Part shown: positions 34,171 through 46,751 of the stretch, in pieces | Layout: each line of letters begins with the position of its first letter | Position numbering within the stretch: position 1 is the first letter of the stretch | Assembly (NCBI GenBank): GCA_037039685.1 | Contig: JAWNGF010000003.1 | Span: 1,612,001 to 1,676,000 of the forward strand | Reading direction: 5' to 3' | Source of the DNA: Ceratobasidium sp. AG-K | Lineage: Eukaryota; Basidiomycota; Agaricomycetes; Cantharellales; Ceratobasidiaceae | DNA: 64,000 bases | Notes under the pieces: model-generated | What the model was told of the DNA's origin: nothing | What the model saw: only the letters and a program-made list of their open reading frames with translations | The model's database searches: none | Program-made: the position numbers and the translations under genes

Positions 34171-36197
34171 ATGATGAATAATCGGATACGACTGACCTCA
34201 GCTCTTCTGTCTGTCTCTGCGGGAGTTGCACTCGCAGGCACACCATTCCCTGGAACGCCACCGAGTTTTCTCCAAAGTGTTCTAGGACAGAAGAGCGTCA
34301 AGAGTGGAGGAACGTGCCATAAGGTGAGTTCTGCGATTAAGCTTTATGGATGCTGGCTGACTGTGCCGCAGCCAACAGGGCCCATCGAAACGACCCTTTG
34401 CGACTTTGAAACTGTGGAAGGGGTAAACCCCAGGCTGTACGAACAACTTCACGATCTCGTAGCAACACCATTTTTCAAGTATTTCAAGGTAGGAACGGCC
34501 AGTTGAGATCCGTGGTGATGCTCATCTCGTCTTCAGGCCGACTTGTCCCGCGACTGTCCGTTCTGGGAAGATGACGGCATGTGTGCGAACCGAGAGTGCG
34601 CAGTTACTTCGATCGACGAGAGCGAAGTACCCGAGATGTGGCGCACGGCCGCACTGAGTCAGGTTGAAGGTCTCTCTGAGGAATCCGTAAGCCTTTCTAC
34701 TTTCCGTTACAGGAAACTGCAGAGCTAAACCCCACCATTTAGCGCAAATCATTCCCTGGCTGCTATTATCGCGACTCGGATTTCTGTTTCCTCGACGATG
34801 AAACCAGCTCTGACGGAGAGTACATTGACTTGACGGCAAACCCCGAACGATTCACTGGTTACTCTGGAAATTCCGCTCATCAAGTCTGGCGCGCCATCTA
34901 TGAGGAGAACTGCTTTGGACTTACCGAGACCAAGTACTCGGCAAACTGGGTGGTCTAGGTGTTCCCAGCAGCAAACCAGTCTCGGGCGTAGTCGTACCAC
35001 CTGGTCTCGTGCCCGATAGCAATGAACCAAAGACCTGGGATGCGTCGGGTGCGTCGTGCCTTGAGAAACGAGTTTACTACCGAATTATCTCAGGTAAGTG
35101 AACATTGGCATGACTAGACCGACAATGACTAAAACGTTTTGTTCGACAGGTCTTCATGCCTCGATTTCGACGCACATCTGCGCGGAAACTCTTAACCAGC
35201 AGACGGGAGAATGGGACTCTGATTTGCAGTGCTACATCGACAGGGTAGCCTCGCATCCCGAACGGTTACAAAACATCTACTTTGACGCTGTCTTGCTCCT
35301 ACGTGCCCTTCGGAAAGTCGGCCCATATCTTTCTGCATACAACATCTGCTCTGGAGATCTAGTTAGTCAATGCTTCTTCCTGGATTACCCGTTCCATACT
35401 AACCATGCGATGTTGTACAGGAAGAGGAAAAGCGAAGCAGGCTCTTATTGAACAACGTCCTCGATATCGCGGAAGAAGTCGGGAAATTCGACGAAAGCGC
35501 GTTATTCAAGGGTGCCGATGCTGCGGTAAGCCAGCCCATCTTGCGTTCCTAGCCAAGAATGCTTCCTGACATGAACTGTTAGATCCTCCGTGAAGATTTC
35601 AAGGACCGCTTCAGGAACGTCACTCGTATCATGGACTGCATTGGATGCACAAAGTGCCGACTCTGGGGAAAGATCCAGACGACTGGAGTGGCTACGGCGC
35701 TGAAGATCCTGTTTGAGTTTGACGGGGAGACATTAGAGTACGTCCATAAAGCACTTGCGGATATGTTCATTAGCTGACGCACATCCTAACTAGTCCCCGT
35801 ATCAATCCTAATCTCCTCAAGCGTGCCGAGGTCGTTGCGTTGATCAATACCATGCATCGAATCAGCGAGTCTCTTCACGCAGTCGAAATGTTCCGCAAAA
35901 AGTGGGAAGAAGAAAACGGAAGGCCTGCTGTAAGTTCATTTCGTCCCGTCCCTATGAATTCTCTAACCTCAGGCTGTGCAGGTTTCGGTCGCATCGCAAG
36001 CCAGGGAAACTACTCCGCTCACATCATCGACTCGTGCCAGCCAAGAGACCAAACCCAGCGCCAGCACCATCAGTGACTGGTGCCCAGAGTGCGTCCGGAA
36101 TTGGGCGCATGGCGTACAGGAGTTTGTCACAGGGCTCAAGGTCGAGATTGAGGACCTATTTTCGCCCAAGGACGGCATACCTCGACCGGACTTGTAG
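34171..36197 (+). CDS. ERO1: ER thiol oxidase Ero1, one frame break
   Basis: ATG 34171 starts a signal peptide ([14 protein letters not shown]). Blocks in order: [28 protein letters not shown]-like [38 protein letters not shown] (shuttle disulfide region), [48 protein letters not shown] [39 protein letters not shown] with the CxxCxxC active site, and [15 protein letters not shown]. Ero1 passes electrons from PDI to oxygen through FAD and so drives disulfide formation in the ER. At 34948-34950 (GGG) the frame stops (WVV then TAG) in a poorly conserved loop; one extra G would read W-G-G-L-G-V-P and continue. The stop is at 36195-36197, after a Cys-Pro-Glu-Cys tail. Confidence 0.87.
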
Positions 36198-37103
36198 ATT
36201 GGGTTAGAATAGATAGGACATGGAATTGGGCACACGGTATCGGTATCTATCTGTTATTGTAATTGTACAGTTTTTCTTCGTTTTTGCCTTGCTTTTGTTT
36301 GTCTTCGCACAGTCTCAATCTACATTTACACGGCTCCACGAACTTACTGATGTTAATCATACAATTGCCACTTGCCACTCAACAACGCGCGACGAAGACG
36401 GCCCCGCAAGGACAAGGCGTGGAGACTGCTATGTAGTCTACGCAGATGAATTAAACCAATATATACGAAACATCAGGTTGAGCCAACAATAAGTCATACA
36501 ATTCGTGATGGCAAAAGTCGTGGTAGTGCATATATGCGCGAGTGCGTGAAGCAAAGAGGTGGGTAACCCATAAAAAAATAGTAGCCTGAACCTGTATTCT
36601 CGTATTGGTACGCGCTGTGATCGAGCACAGGCTGAGGCCAAGCACAGCAGGTCTCCGCTGAAACGTTTCAATGTACATCCCTAAAGACGTTCCACACAAA
36701 AATTGGTCACACATGGAGTAATCTGGGAAACAAACATTGCATAGCCTTGATATGCGATCTCAAGTTCCGGATGGAGGCTTAGGAAAGAAGTTGAGATACC
36801 ATATGAGGAGCAATGAGGTCTGGTTCCTGTACGAGCACGGCTCTTTCTGACGAACACTCTGCAGGAATTTGTATCTGTGAGTGCTGCCTGGCTAGTACCG
36901 GTAGCTCAAACAGGGATAGAAGCATCCATCACCGCCTACCTACTGATAATGCATGCGTGTCTCAGCTCGAGGATTATGTTGCTTTGAGTCTGGAAAGGTA
37001 GATGGGCGAATAGGTTGATGAATGCACGTGTATTAGCGAAAGCAAATGCAAGAAAACTAGTAACGTATAATGACGGGTAGCAAAAGATAACATCTAAAAG
37101 CAA
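36198..37103. other. Convergent intergenic region
   Basis: This lies between the 3' ends of ERO1 (plus) and the ABC transporter (minus). Short frames (36438-36714, 36813-37001) lack protein-like features. No RNA gene was recognised. Confidence 0.45.
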
Positions 37104-40100
37104 TCATGGCGCGGACGAGGCTAAGGCATCCTGGAGTTGTGCCTCGGCACCAGCACGGATCTTCAAAATGTCGGCGCGAGAGAGCCCAGCCTTGTCGCAC
37201 ATAGCACGGAATTGGGAGTCTACGGGAATGTCAGGCAAGGCCATACTACGGAGCTTTCATCATACCTGGATTGTCAAACAGGTTGAGTGGTGTATCATAC
37301 TCCTTCAAACGGCCCCTGTCCATCACAAGTACCCGATCATAGAATGCAATAGTGTTTACTAAGGTTACCGTCAGTCCTTGTAAATATCTGGTAGTACTCT
37401 CTGCGGACTTACAGCGATGAGCGATGCACAGCAGCGTCCTTCCATGGAAATCGCGTTGGATCATCTGTTGCACCATCGAATCGGTGTCTACGTCAACGCT
37501 GGACGTTGCCTCGTCAAGAATGAGTATCTTGCAGTGATCCTTGATCAAGGCACGGCACTAGAGACTGTGTCAGCATCATCTCCAGTTGGATGACCCAAAA
37601 TACTCGCCAGAGCCAAAAGCTGCCTCTCTCCAGCGCTGAACGAGTCATCTCGAACTTCGTTGTCGAGATGCAATTTAGATTCGCGTGGTGGTGGTCCAGA
37701 CCCGGGGCTCAATAGCTGTACTCGTCGGAGAGCAGCGTATAGTTGTTCATCCGTCCTAGTTTTGAGTGGATCGATGTTTTCGCGCAGGGTGCCTATTTAT
37801 GCAAGTTGAGCTGGTAACATATAGATTTGAAAAGTTTTCAGACCTTCAAAGAGCACAGCATCCTGAGGAATGATGCTCAAGCGATGTCTCAGTGTTTCGA
37901 TCCCGACTTTCTCAATGTCGACCCCGTCGATCTCAATTGTTCCACCAGACAATGGAGCAACACGGAACAACGCGGTGAGCAGAGAAGTTTTGCCTAGCGA
38001 TGTCGGGTAAACATAATGTAATACGACTCAAGACCAAGGCTCACCTGCTCCGGTTCTTCCTACTATACCGACCCTCTCACCTGGCTTGACATCGAATGTC
38101 AAACCGTCCAGGACCAAAGGCAAGCCATCGCGGTACCGAAGCGCAACATTCCTAAAGTTGATACCACCCTGTTGCGGCCACTCCTCTGGAGGATCATCAG
38201 GGAGCTTTGCCGCTGGCTCTTGTTCGAGATTGCGGTAATGCACAATTCGTTCGACCCTGGCGGATGGTCAGTCGAAAAGGTGTGTATGGCAGGCTGCTTG
38301 AACTCACGTGTTCATGTCTTGCTCGACTTGGGCGAGCTGAGTAACCATTTGCGAAAAGGTCTGAGTCTGCGGAGTTGTGTTAGTATTCACAGATAATTGA
38401 GGGCGCTCCAGATGATCCACTCACAATCGTCAAGGCGTACGTCAAGACTACCCCGAGCTTGGATGGATTGGCGCTGGTTCGGAAACCAACTGCGATAAGT
38501 CCAATGCCCAGAATGAGCAGATTGCCCAAGAAATCAAGTCGGACACCAAGGTAACGCTACGGTGGGTGAGGTGAGAACAGTGGTTGCATAGGCTTAGCTG
38601 TCAGTGCTTACTTGGCAAGCGATGGTCATAAAGTAAGCCTTATTTTCTATGTCGATCTGACGTTCTGACACTCGCGTGAAGCGGGATTGCTCGCGATACG
38701 CGCGAATAGTGCTCAAGCCGGTCAATGCTTCTGAGAATGCAGCATACAGCAACGAACGTAAGATAGAGTCGAGACGCTTGACTTCGATGCTAGTCCTCCG
38801 ATAGAACATGGAGAAGTACCTGCAAACAATATATTAGCGACCCAGAACCTCACACTTGGTAAGTATGCTAACTCACCAGTAGAGGATAAAAAGCGGAGGG
38901 AACACTGAGAGACCGGTCAACAAGTCTGACGGGTGCATATATTTGAATGAACTCACTAATCCCCAACCACGCGTAAGAGTAAAAGACAAGGGCGACCGTA
39001 CCAAAGATACTGAACGCGTTTGAGAGCAGCTAGCAGGATGATTTGTCAGTGGCGGAGGTATTTGCACCAGATCTGGACACACCTGGAACCATGCTTGCGG
39101 CAGATTGGCGTCGAGAGTGTCAATGTCTTTACTCAACCTAGCAATGATTGCGCCAATAGGAGTGGTATCGAAGAACTTCATAGGTGATCCAGTACACCAC
39201 CCAGAGCCCCAGCAAACAAGTTCAACGACGCCGTGAACCCAGCCCATGCAAATGCGAAGGACCTAAGATAATGCTTAAAACTCTACTCCTAACCATTACG
39301 GATTTCACTTACCCCATAAATGAGAAGATTGCAGTGGTGAATCCAAGTCCGGCATAAATGCCCATGTATGCCCCTTGTGGCAAGTCCCAGTGATTGGAGG
39401 TCCAGAACCCAAGGAACAAGGTACTCAAAACCTGACCGAAAATCTGTTAGAAAACTGGTAATCGAACAAGTAGTGTCAAAACGAACATTTGCCGCTTGCG
39501 CTAGACTCAGTAATAAAATCAAGATCGGCATCCAATGCAGCCCTCCGGCGGCCCGCACATAACTAGCATAGGCATCCCAGCCTACAGCCCCAGTGGCCCG
39601 TTCGTCGCCCTGCATCAGCTTGGTTGCGGGCGCATCGGTATTCTTCGCCCTTTCGTCATCAGCCGTAGCAGTCGAATCCTTGGCCCCTTCCTTCATGCTG
39701 TTATCCTCGGCTACACCGTATTCTGCAACTAGTTGACTAAACTGTCCACCGGCTGCGACTAGGTCGGCATAGGTGCCTCGTTCAACAATCCGGCCTTCAT
39801 CCATGAAGATAACTTCATCTACGTATGGCAGCACGTGAAGTTGATGTGTGACCAAAATGCGAGTTTTCTCGGCGAGAGGACCGGAGAGGAAGCAGTTTTC
39901 GAGGATGTGTTTGGACACATGACTTGGCCGAACGTCAGTGTGCTATACACGCCCGAAATTCGCGAGCGCCTCACCTGTCAACAGCACTAAGGGATCGTCC
40001 AGCAGCGCAATATCCGGACCAAAGTATGCAACCCTTGCCAAATTAATACGAGCCTAACAGAAAACTAGTTAGCGCATACATAATCGCCTCAAACGCCTTG

Positions 40101-43045
40101 TGCTACCTTTTGACCACCTAAATATTGACAAGCTTCAAAAAATAGCTCATATAGACTGGATTACAATGCAACTTACCAGACAGATTTACACCCCGCTCCC
40201 CAATCTCCGTCCGTTCTCCATCGTGAAGCATTTCAATATCTGGCCTGAGAGCGCAAGCTTGTACAACCTGGCTGAAACGCTCCTGAACGTCCTCCTTGCC
40301 AAAAGTGACGTTCTGGCGTAGGGTCATGTTCTGAATCCATGCTTGCTGAGGCGCATATGCAGTCGTTCCACCCAAGATTACGTTGCCAGTCGTGCGGCGC
40401 ATTTCGCCAGTCATGGCTTGCAACAAAGATGACTTTCCACCTGCAGGATAATGTTAATACCCGGAATTTGTTAACAAGCGAACAGTACATACTCCCAATC
40501 TTTCCAGCAATTCCAACGAAAGACCCGCGCGGGATTTGAAGGTTGACGTCGACAAGACGGAAAGGCTCTGGGCCATTCTCCTCGTCGTCTGAAGAGTCGT
40601 TGGGATCAATCCCTTTCCTCTTCTTCGCCAACCGCGCCTTGTCCCGCTTTTTCTTCTCTTTCTCTTTGGCCTTCTTTTCCTCTTCTGCGGCCTTTTTCTT
40701 TGCCAACTCTTCCTTGGTAGGTTTCGGGGCCTCGGCAGCGGCCGCTTTAGCCGCTGCAACCGCCTTCTTGCCCTTGGGCTTGGCATCTTTGTCCTGAGGG
40801 GCCCCACCTCGCTCCCATGTAAAAGTACCACGGATATCAACAGCATATTTGTTCTCCGGCTGAATCTCGAATTCGTCCTCGAGCTCCTCACTGGTCAGGA
40901 ACTTGCCGATACGACCAAGAGCAACGTACGCGTCGCCGCAGCTGCTGGCGACCTGAATCGAACCTTAGCCGTGATTATACTAACCCACGAGCTGCAACGA
41001 CTCACCAGAGGCACAAAGACTAGGGGCATTCGAATCTAACATCATTGGTCAGCCCCACAGTTCCAGCAAAACCGACAGAAACTCACAATGTTGAAAAGCT
41101 GCAGACTCGAGAAGATAATCGCGGGGTTGAGATCATGGCCTATCCGAAAATATATGAGCGCATATAACAACCCGAAAGCTGGGTTTACTAACCACTCAGC
41201 GCGTATGTAATGAACCTATCCAAATCGCGTCAGCTATCATCACAACCCCGGCTCGTCCAGACTTACGATAATGTAGCGGCAAGAATCGGGATGAAGGTAA
41301 TGGTTGAAATAATCGTGGCGCGGTACAAGGCCTAAAACGCGGATATTAGTGGTATGCGCGCGGGTGCGCGGATCAAGCACTTACAGTTTTACGAATGCGA
41401 ACCAACTCTCGCCTACGGAACCCTAAAACCTTCTCGCCATAATGGCCTTGCCATCCCTTGTGCGCCATGTCAGACCAAGTTATGAAGAGGCACGATACAC
41501 GTACAAATAATACCAGAAGTCGGATCCCTTGCAGGATTTCTTGCAGGAGGCGGACTCGTTTATCGGTAATTTGCACGTCGCGCGCCGGGTTTGGATCATC
41601 CGATTGACCATAACAGCTTGCTGTGATTTTAACTCAGCAAGTAGCGAGACCGCATCATCTTGAAGGTACTTACGATTGGAATCCCAATAATAAGCACCCC
41701 GAGGCCGACTAAAGCAGAATAGCCCAAATTATGGATGCTGTACGTGGGTTAGACTCAAGAAAGTATGGATATCAGATAAACACACAGTAGGGCAAGTCTG
41801 AAAATAACCAGTCAGTACGAAAAAGATCACTGTGAACGAACTACTGACCCAATAAGGATTTCGATCGGACCGGTCCAAATGACATGGAAAAATCCCGAAG
41901 CGAAATCCAAGCGAGTACAATCCGCACTGATCATTGTGGTAATCTGCCCAGTTGAATGTTTGGTACTATAGAGCGCTCACTCAATATGCGGTGGTTCTGT
42001 CGAGTATCTACCGACTTACCGAGATCGCCCTGATAGCCGCAGGCTCTTCCTGAAGATTGTGGATATGACACTCGTACGAATCAAGAATCCAGTCGTCATG
42101 GCTCTGAAGAAGTACTGGTTCGTGCACAGGGAACTGACTAGAAGACATAACATTAGACGAAGTCGAGAGCAAGCAAGTGGGAACATACCTTCTTGCATCG
42201 CAGCAACAGCAACGGCTAGACCAAACCCATAACCGGCACCCCGAGGTTGAGGGGCGCCAGGGACGCCTCGGGAGTAGTAATATGCCTCTCCGAGATATGT
42301 CAAGAGCAGTCGGGTTACAATAGCTAACCAGAGTGCAACGTGAGAATCCAAGGCACTGTGAGAACTCGTTGAAACATACGAGTAGTTGCGTTCAAGATAT
42401 CTGCCACGGCCTTGAATAATCCTGCTGTCCAAAACCTCCAGAAGAATGCTAAAATATCCGTATATAGTCAGGTCAAAGGCACACATTAACAACCATGAAA
42501 ATACTTGCCTCTATTTATGGCACGAACCAAACTTTGATCCCACTTGTTAGGGTGGTTACGCAGCGGAAGCCATGTCTCGTCGGTCGCCGGCCCGCCACCC
42601 TTGCCATCGTTCAGCTTCTTGCCCTGTGAACGTTTCTCAGACAGAGTCCCACTAGACGTCTCGACGTTTTCCAGGTCCCGGTCCTCAGCTCCCTTTTCAG
42701 GCCCAGCTGCCTTGCGTACGTGAGGTGGGCGTTTACGGGGCGGACATCGCTCATAAAACAGTCGTTCAACACGGTCTCCACAGACAGTTGCCTGACGTTT
42801 GACATCGAGCTCCCACAAGTCTAGATACGTAAACAATGTTGGTTGAGCACCTAAATCACCCGGTAAAGCTCCGTACCTTCAGTCTCGAGAGGCCGCGTCC
42901 ATCCTGCGCGTAGCAAGGGGGCTAGCCACCAAAATGTAAACTGCGAAAAGACGTTTGCCCTTGCATCTGGAACAGTCTTTCCCTCCCCGAAGTTGGGCGG
43001 CACAGGCTCTGGATGCCAGAGCCGCTGAAACAAGCCTTTGCCCAT
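37104..43045 (-). CDS. ABCC-family (Yor1/MRP-like) full ABC transporter, one frame break
   Basis: ATG 43045 starts MGKGLFQRLWHPEPVPPNFG and FWWLAPLLRAGWTRPLE, typical of fungal Yor1-like ABCC proteins. Two TM domains alternate with two nucleotide-binding domains. NBD1 has GKIGS-GKSS (Walker A across an intron), VNLSG-GQKARINLAR and ALLDDPL. NBD2 has VGIVGRTGAG, SFSAGERQLLALCRALIK and ILILDEATSSVDVD, with HR as H-loop. A Lys/Glu-rich linker (40590-40740, for example EEEKKAKEKEKKKRDKARLA) precedes NBD1. The family exports conjugates, drugs and oligomycin at the plasma membrane. At 39989-39990 one base is missing: DDPL is followed by SAVD only in the neighbouring frame, though this D-loop is essential. 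There are about 25 short introns. The stop TGA is at 37104-37106. Confidence 0.87.
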
Positions 43046-43626
43046 GGAAGAGAATTACGAGGGTATCAAGGGAAGAAACAAGAGTGGATATTTATAATTC
43101 GATCCGCGTGTGAGGAACAGTCCGAAGACCCCGCGCGGGCAATAGAGAGCACGCGCGCGGAGATCCTCCTGCCCGATGACAGACATGCCGCGTCATGCTA
43201 CGGCCGCCGTAATTGACCAATAGGGCAACGGCAGATTTATAAGACGTACGAAAGGAGTTTCAACCATCAATGCACAGTAAACTTAGCACGCTACGGCGCA
43301 GGTATGAGTCAAGGAACAGGATTCAACCACATGGCAAAGACGCTTGTCAACACGCAAGAGGGGCTGACTCGAGCTGAAATGACGATTCTAGGCTCATGCC
43401 GAAAGGTCTGAAAGAGCGATAAGCCAGCGCGGATCTAATCTAATCGGATCCGCGCATAGAACTAGGCAGGACCAAGCCTCACTTCGGAACCAAATCTATC
43501 CCGGTGGGCTTCCGTTACGCCAATCCTCAAGGTATGTCGCCCAAACGCCGAGTGACAGATAGCCAACTAACTAGGGTGCCAGACTGCCAACGCCGCCCCT
43601 CGACACTTTGAACCGTCGTACTCAAA
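43046..43626. other. Divergent promoter region, ABC transporter / RPS5
   Basis: This 581-base region separates a transporter gene and a ribosomal protein gene that point apart. A TATA box lies on the transporter side (43089-43096). No TATA box is evident close to RPS5, as is usual for ribosomal protein genes. Confidence 0.45.
43089..43096 (-). promoter_or_regulatory. TATA box of the ABC transporter gene
   Basis: TATAAATA reads on the minus strand 44-51 bases upstream of ATG 43045. Confidence 0.5.
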
Positions 43627-44495
43627 ATGGCCGCTGTAAAGACACTCCCGACTGAAGTTAGCCGAGTTGGAAACGAGGGCACCGTCAAGCTGTTTGGCCG
43701 ATGGGAGGCCCAGGAGTGAGTCTGATGCGAATGAGGTCTATACAGGAGATAACCTCGCATTAGCGTCGAGTGCAAGGATATTTCCTTGACTGATTACATC
43801 CAAATCCGCCATGCCGTCTACCTCCCTCACACTGCCGGCCGTTATGCCAAGAAGCAGTTCAAGAAGTCGCAGATGCCCATTGTCGAGCGTCTCGTGGACA
43901 GGTACATATAGGATTATTTAATTAGGGTTATACTTAAGATAATTTGCAGCTTGATGATGAAGGGCCGCAACAACGGAAAGAAGCTTATGGCTGTCCGCAT
44001 TGTTGCACACGCCTTTGAAATCATCCACCTCCTCACCGACCAGAACCCTATCCAGGTCCGTATAAACGCGAAGAATTTATTCGGATTATCCTAAATATTC
44101 GGGCAGGTTCTCGTCGATGCCGTTGTCAACACTGGTCCCAGGGAAGACAGCACTCGTATTGGTTCTCAGGGAACTGTCCGTCGTCAGGCCGTCGATGTGT
44201 CCCCTCTCCGACGAGTCAACCAGGCCGTGGCCCTTTTGACCATCGGCGTAAGTCGAGAATCTTGATTCCATAAGCGCCCACTCACCGCGTATTTCAGACC
44301 CGCGAGAGCGCGTTCCGTAACGTCAAGTCCGTCGCCGAGTGCCTCGCTGATGAGCTCATCAACGCGGCAAAGGGATCGTCCAACTCGTATGCCATCAAGG
44401 TACATATTACATTGGGATTGATCGCATGCATTCTAACACACGTCATTCAATAGAAAAAGGACGAGCTCGAGCGTGTTGCCAAGTCTAACCGGTAA
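43627..44495 (+). CDS. RPS5: 40S ribosomal protein S5 (uS7)
   Basis: [20 protein letters not shown] and LFGRWEAQE are followed by exons with [100 protein letters not shown] and [14 protein letters not shown]. All family blocks are there without gaps. It binds the small-subunit rRNA head near the mRNA exit and is essential for translation. There are about five short introns. Start and stop (44493-44495) are unambiguous; length is about 205 residues, as expected. Confidence 0.96.
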
Positions 44496-44791
44496 AAGCT
44501 TGGATCGTACTGGGTTGGGCGTGGCCTTTTGTGTACATCGCATGTTTGTAAAATGTATGCCACTTTATGCGTCAGGCTGCACTATATGCATTTGTTTCAT
44601 CTACTTGAAGACAATTATGGTTCTGTAACTTGTTTGAGTCAGGCGCCCAGTCAGAACTTGAATCGATCAAATCTCTAAGCGCCGAACCGCCTGACGCAAA
44701 GATCCAACTGATCCGACGACCAGGCCACGGACAACGACGACCACTAGACGTCTTGTAGACCAAGATCAAAGCGAAAGAATCCAGTTGGTGC

Positions 44792-46408
44792 ATGTCTTCT
44801 CAACAAACTGCGAAACCGTCTCTTCAAGTTAGTGGCTAACCCAAGGCCCCACCCAGCTGTTACTGACTACATGCAAAGGGCGTCCGAATCAAAGCGAGAA
44901 AAGGCGCCGTCAAGGCGCAAGCTAAACACGAACCGAGCGGTGAGTGCAGCCCACGAGTCGAGTAGTGTAGCTAAGCCCCTTGCCCAGTATTCCGCGACCA
45001 ACTGTATAAACATCTCGGATCTGTCCCATCTGGAGACTTTGACGCGTACACAAAGGAACTTGTATCGGCCGGTGGAACTCTTGAATACCTCAAATATGCA
45101 GACGCGCTCTTTGAAATCCTCATCGTTGGTGGGCTCCTGCAGCCAGGTGGAAACTTTCTCGAGGACGGCGCGCCCAAGTCCCCGTTCTCGATCGCCAATG
45201 TTCCGGAACCTGTGCAGATAGACGAGATAAGGAAGTATGTCGAAGTTTTCAACAAGCTGATTCGTAGGTACGTTGCCAGCCTTTGTGTAGACGTGCACAT
45301 TTGACGTATTGTAGGTACAAATACCTTCAGCGTCCTCTGGAAGAGTCTTCTCTTCCTAGCCTGATGCAATACATGCACCGATGGCCCGCCGCACAAAAGG
45401 ATCGAGTTGCCATGGCCGCTGGGCTCTTGATTTCCCAGGGACTTGCGTCCGCCAGTTGCTTACAGCCACTTACCAAGGAGCAAATTATCAAAGACGGTAC
45501 ATACAACACACCTTCAATACGTCACCAGCTCATCATCCCACAGGCGCCTCACTCAACATTGTCACTTCCATCTTTCGTGTCATTCTCGCCGAGCAGTCGA
45601 TGGACCACCTCTCAAGTCTGCTTAAAAAAGGCGGGATCAAAGACATCATGCTGTTCTTCCCAAACTCGAAACGCACGCCCAACGATCTCTATACACACTT
45701 TAGAGGCGCAGATCTTCCTGCCGTAGCTGATTGGTATCAAAAGAAACAAAACTCGGCGCTCAAAACGGAACTGATCGCGCAACTCAAGGAACTGTGCGAA
45801 AACGAGGAGACACCCGCATCGATCGTGGCTGCGGTCCGCGAACACCAGTCGCGTGCGGGCCTACCCGAGACGGAGCTTGTTCAAGTTATCTGGCAGGGGC
45901 TGATGGCCTCGGTTGATTGGTCTGCGCGTGCGGACCAAATCGAAGGCCTTGCCCTCCGAGAGGTTACGGTACGTATGGTCGAGGCCTGGAATCACATTCC
46001 GGTACTGAGCATTCGTCGTGTAGAAATATGCGCCCATTATTGAGCCGTTCTGCACGGGGCCCAAGACTGAAGTCGCGCTTATCAACGCGGTGCAGGTTTA
46101 TTGTTACGACGATACACGGGTTATCAAAGCCTTCCCTCAGATTCTCAAGGTTTGTCATTCTCGAAGCGATGGCGTTGCGGTGCTAATGGCGTGGGCAGGT
46201 CCTGTACAACAAGGACTGTGTATCGGACCAAGCAATCATTTACTGGTTCCAGAAGGGTGCCAAACCCCAGGGCAAGCAACACTTCCTTAAAGCCAGCGAA
46301 CCATTGGTCAAGGTACGCATTCATGCGGGTTTTGCCGGACAGGTACTGACGTCTCCACAGTTTTTGCAAGCCCAGGATGATGAGAGCGAGGAAGAAGAAG
46401 ACGAGTGA
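44792..46408 (+). CDS. eIF5-mimic protein (BZW-type, W2 domain)
   Basis: ATG 44792 (MSSQQTAKPSLQ) is spliced to GVRIKARKGAVKAQAKHEPS and then VFRDQLYKHLGSVPSGDFDA. Later blocks are LEYLKYADALFEILIVGGLL, RRYKYLQRPLEESSL, SMDHLSSLLKKGGIKDIMLF and FFPNSKRTPNDLYTHFR, then a C-terminal W2 domain (WSARADQIEGLALREVTKYA, CYDDTRVIKAFPQILKVLYN, IIYWFQKGAKPQGKQHFLKA) and an acidic end (DDESEEEEDE). BZW/5MP proteins copy the eIF5 C-terminal domain, bind eIF2 and eIF3, and tighten start-codon choice. The acidic tail matches the aromatic/acidic boxes of the family. The stop TGA is at 46406-46408. Confidence 0.9.
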
Positions 46409-46751
46409 GATGGAACAGCGAGATGGAACATTATTGTATACAACCGTTCTTCCCTGTAATTATTTTCCATACAAACGCCATATAAACTGCTTTTGTGGAT
46501 CCAAGGAGACTAGACAAGACAACGAGGCGGAGAGAGGCAAGGCAGGAGCAACCACCCAAGGTAGCAATAGAATACAAGAAATACAAAAAAAGAGGGTGGG
46601 AAAATAGACTGATGTACACTAGGCAAACAAGGGTAAATATAGGGTGGAAACTGGTGCCTCGCCGAAATGAAGAACGCACACACGTACACGTCAACTGACC
46701 GCCATGACTTGGATTGTACCCGGCCCCAATCAACTCGATGGAGCAACTCGT
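46409..46751. other. Convergent intergenic region
   Basis: This lies between the 3' ends of the BZW gene and the Zn2Cys6 regulator gene. A purine-rich stretch (46500-46600) falls here. I saw nothing else. Confidence 0.4.
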
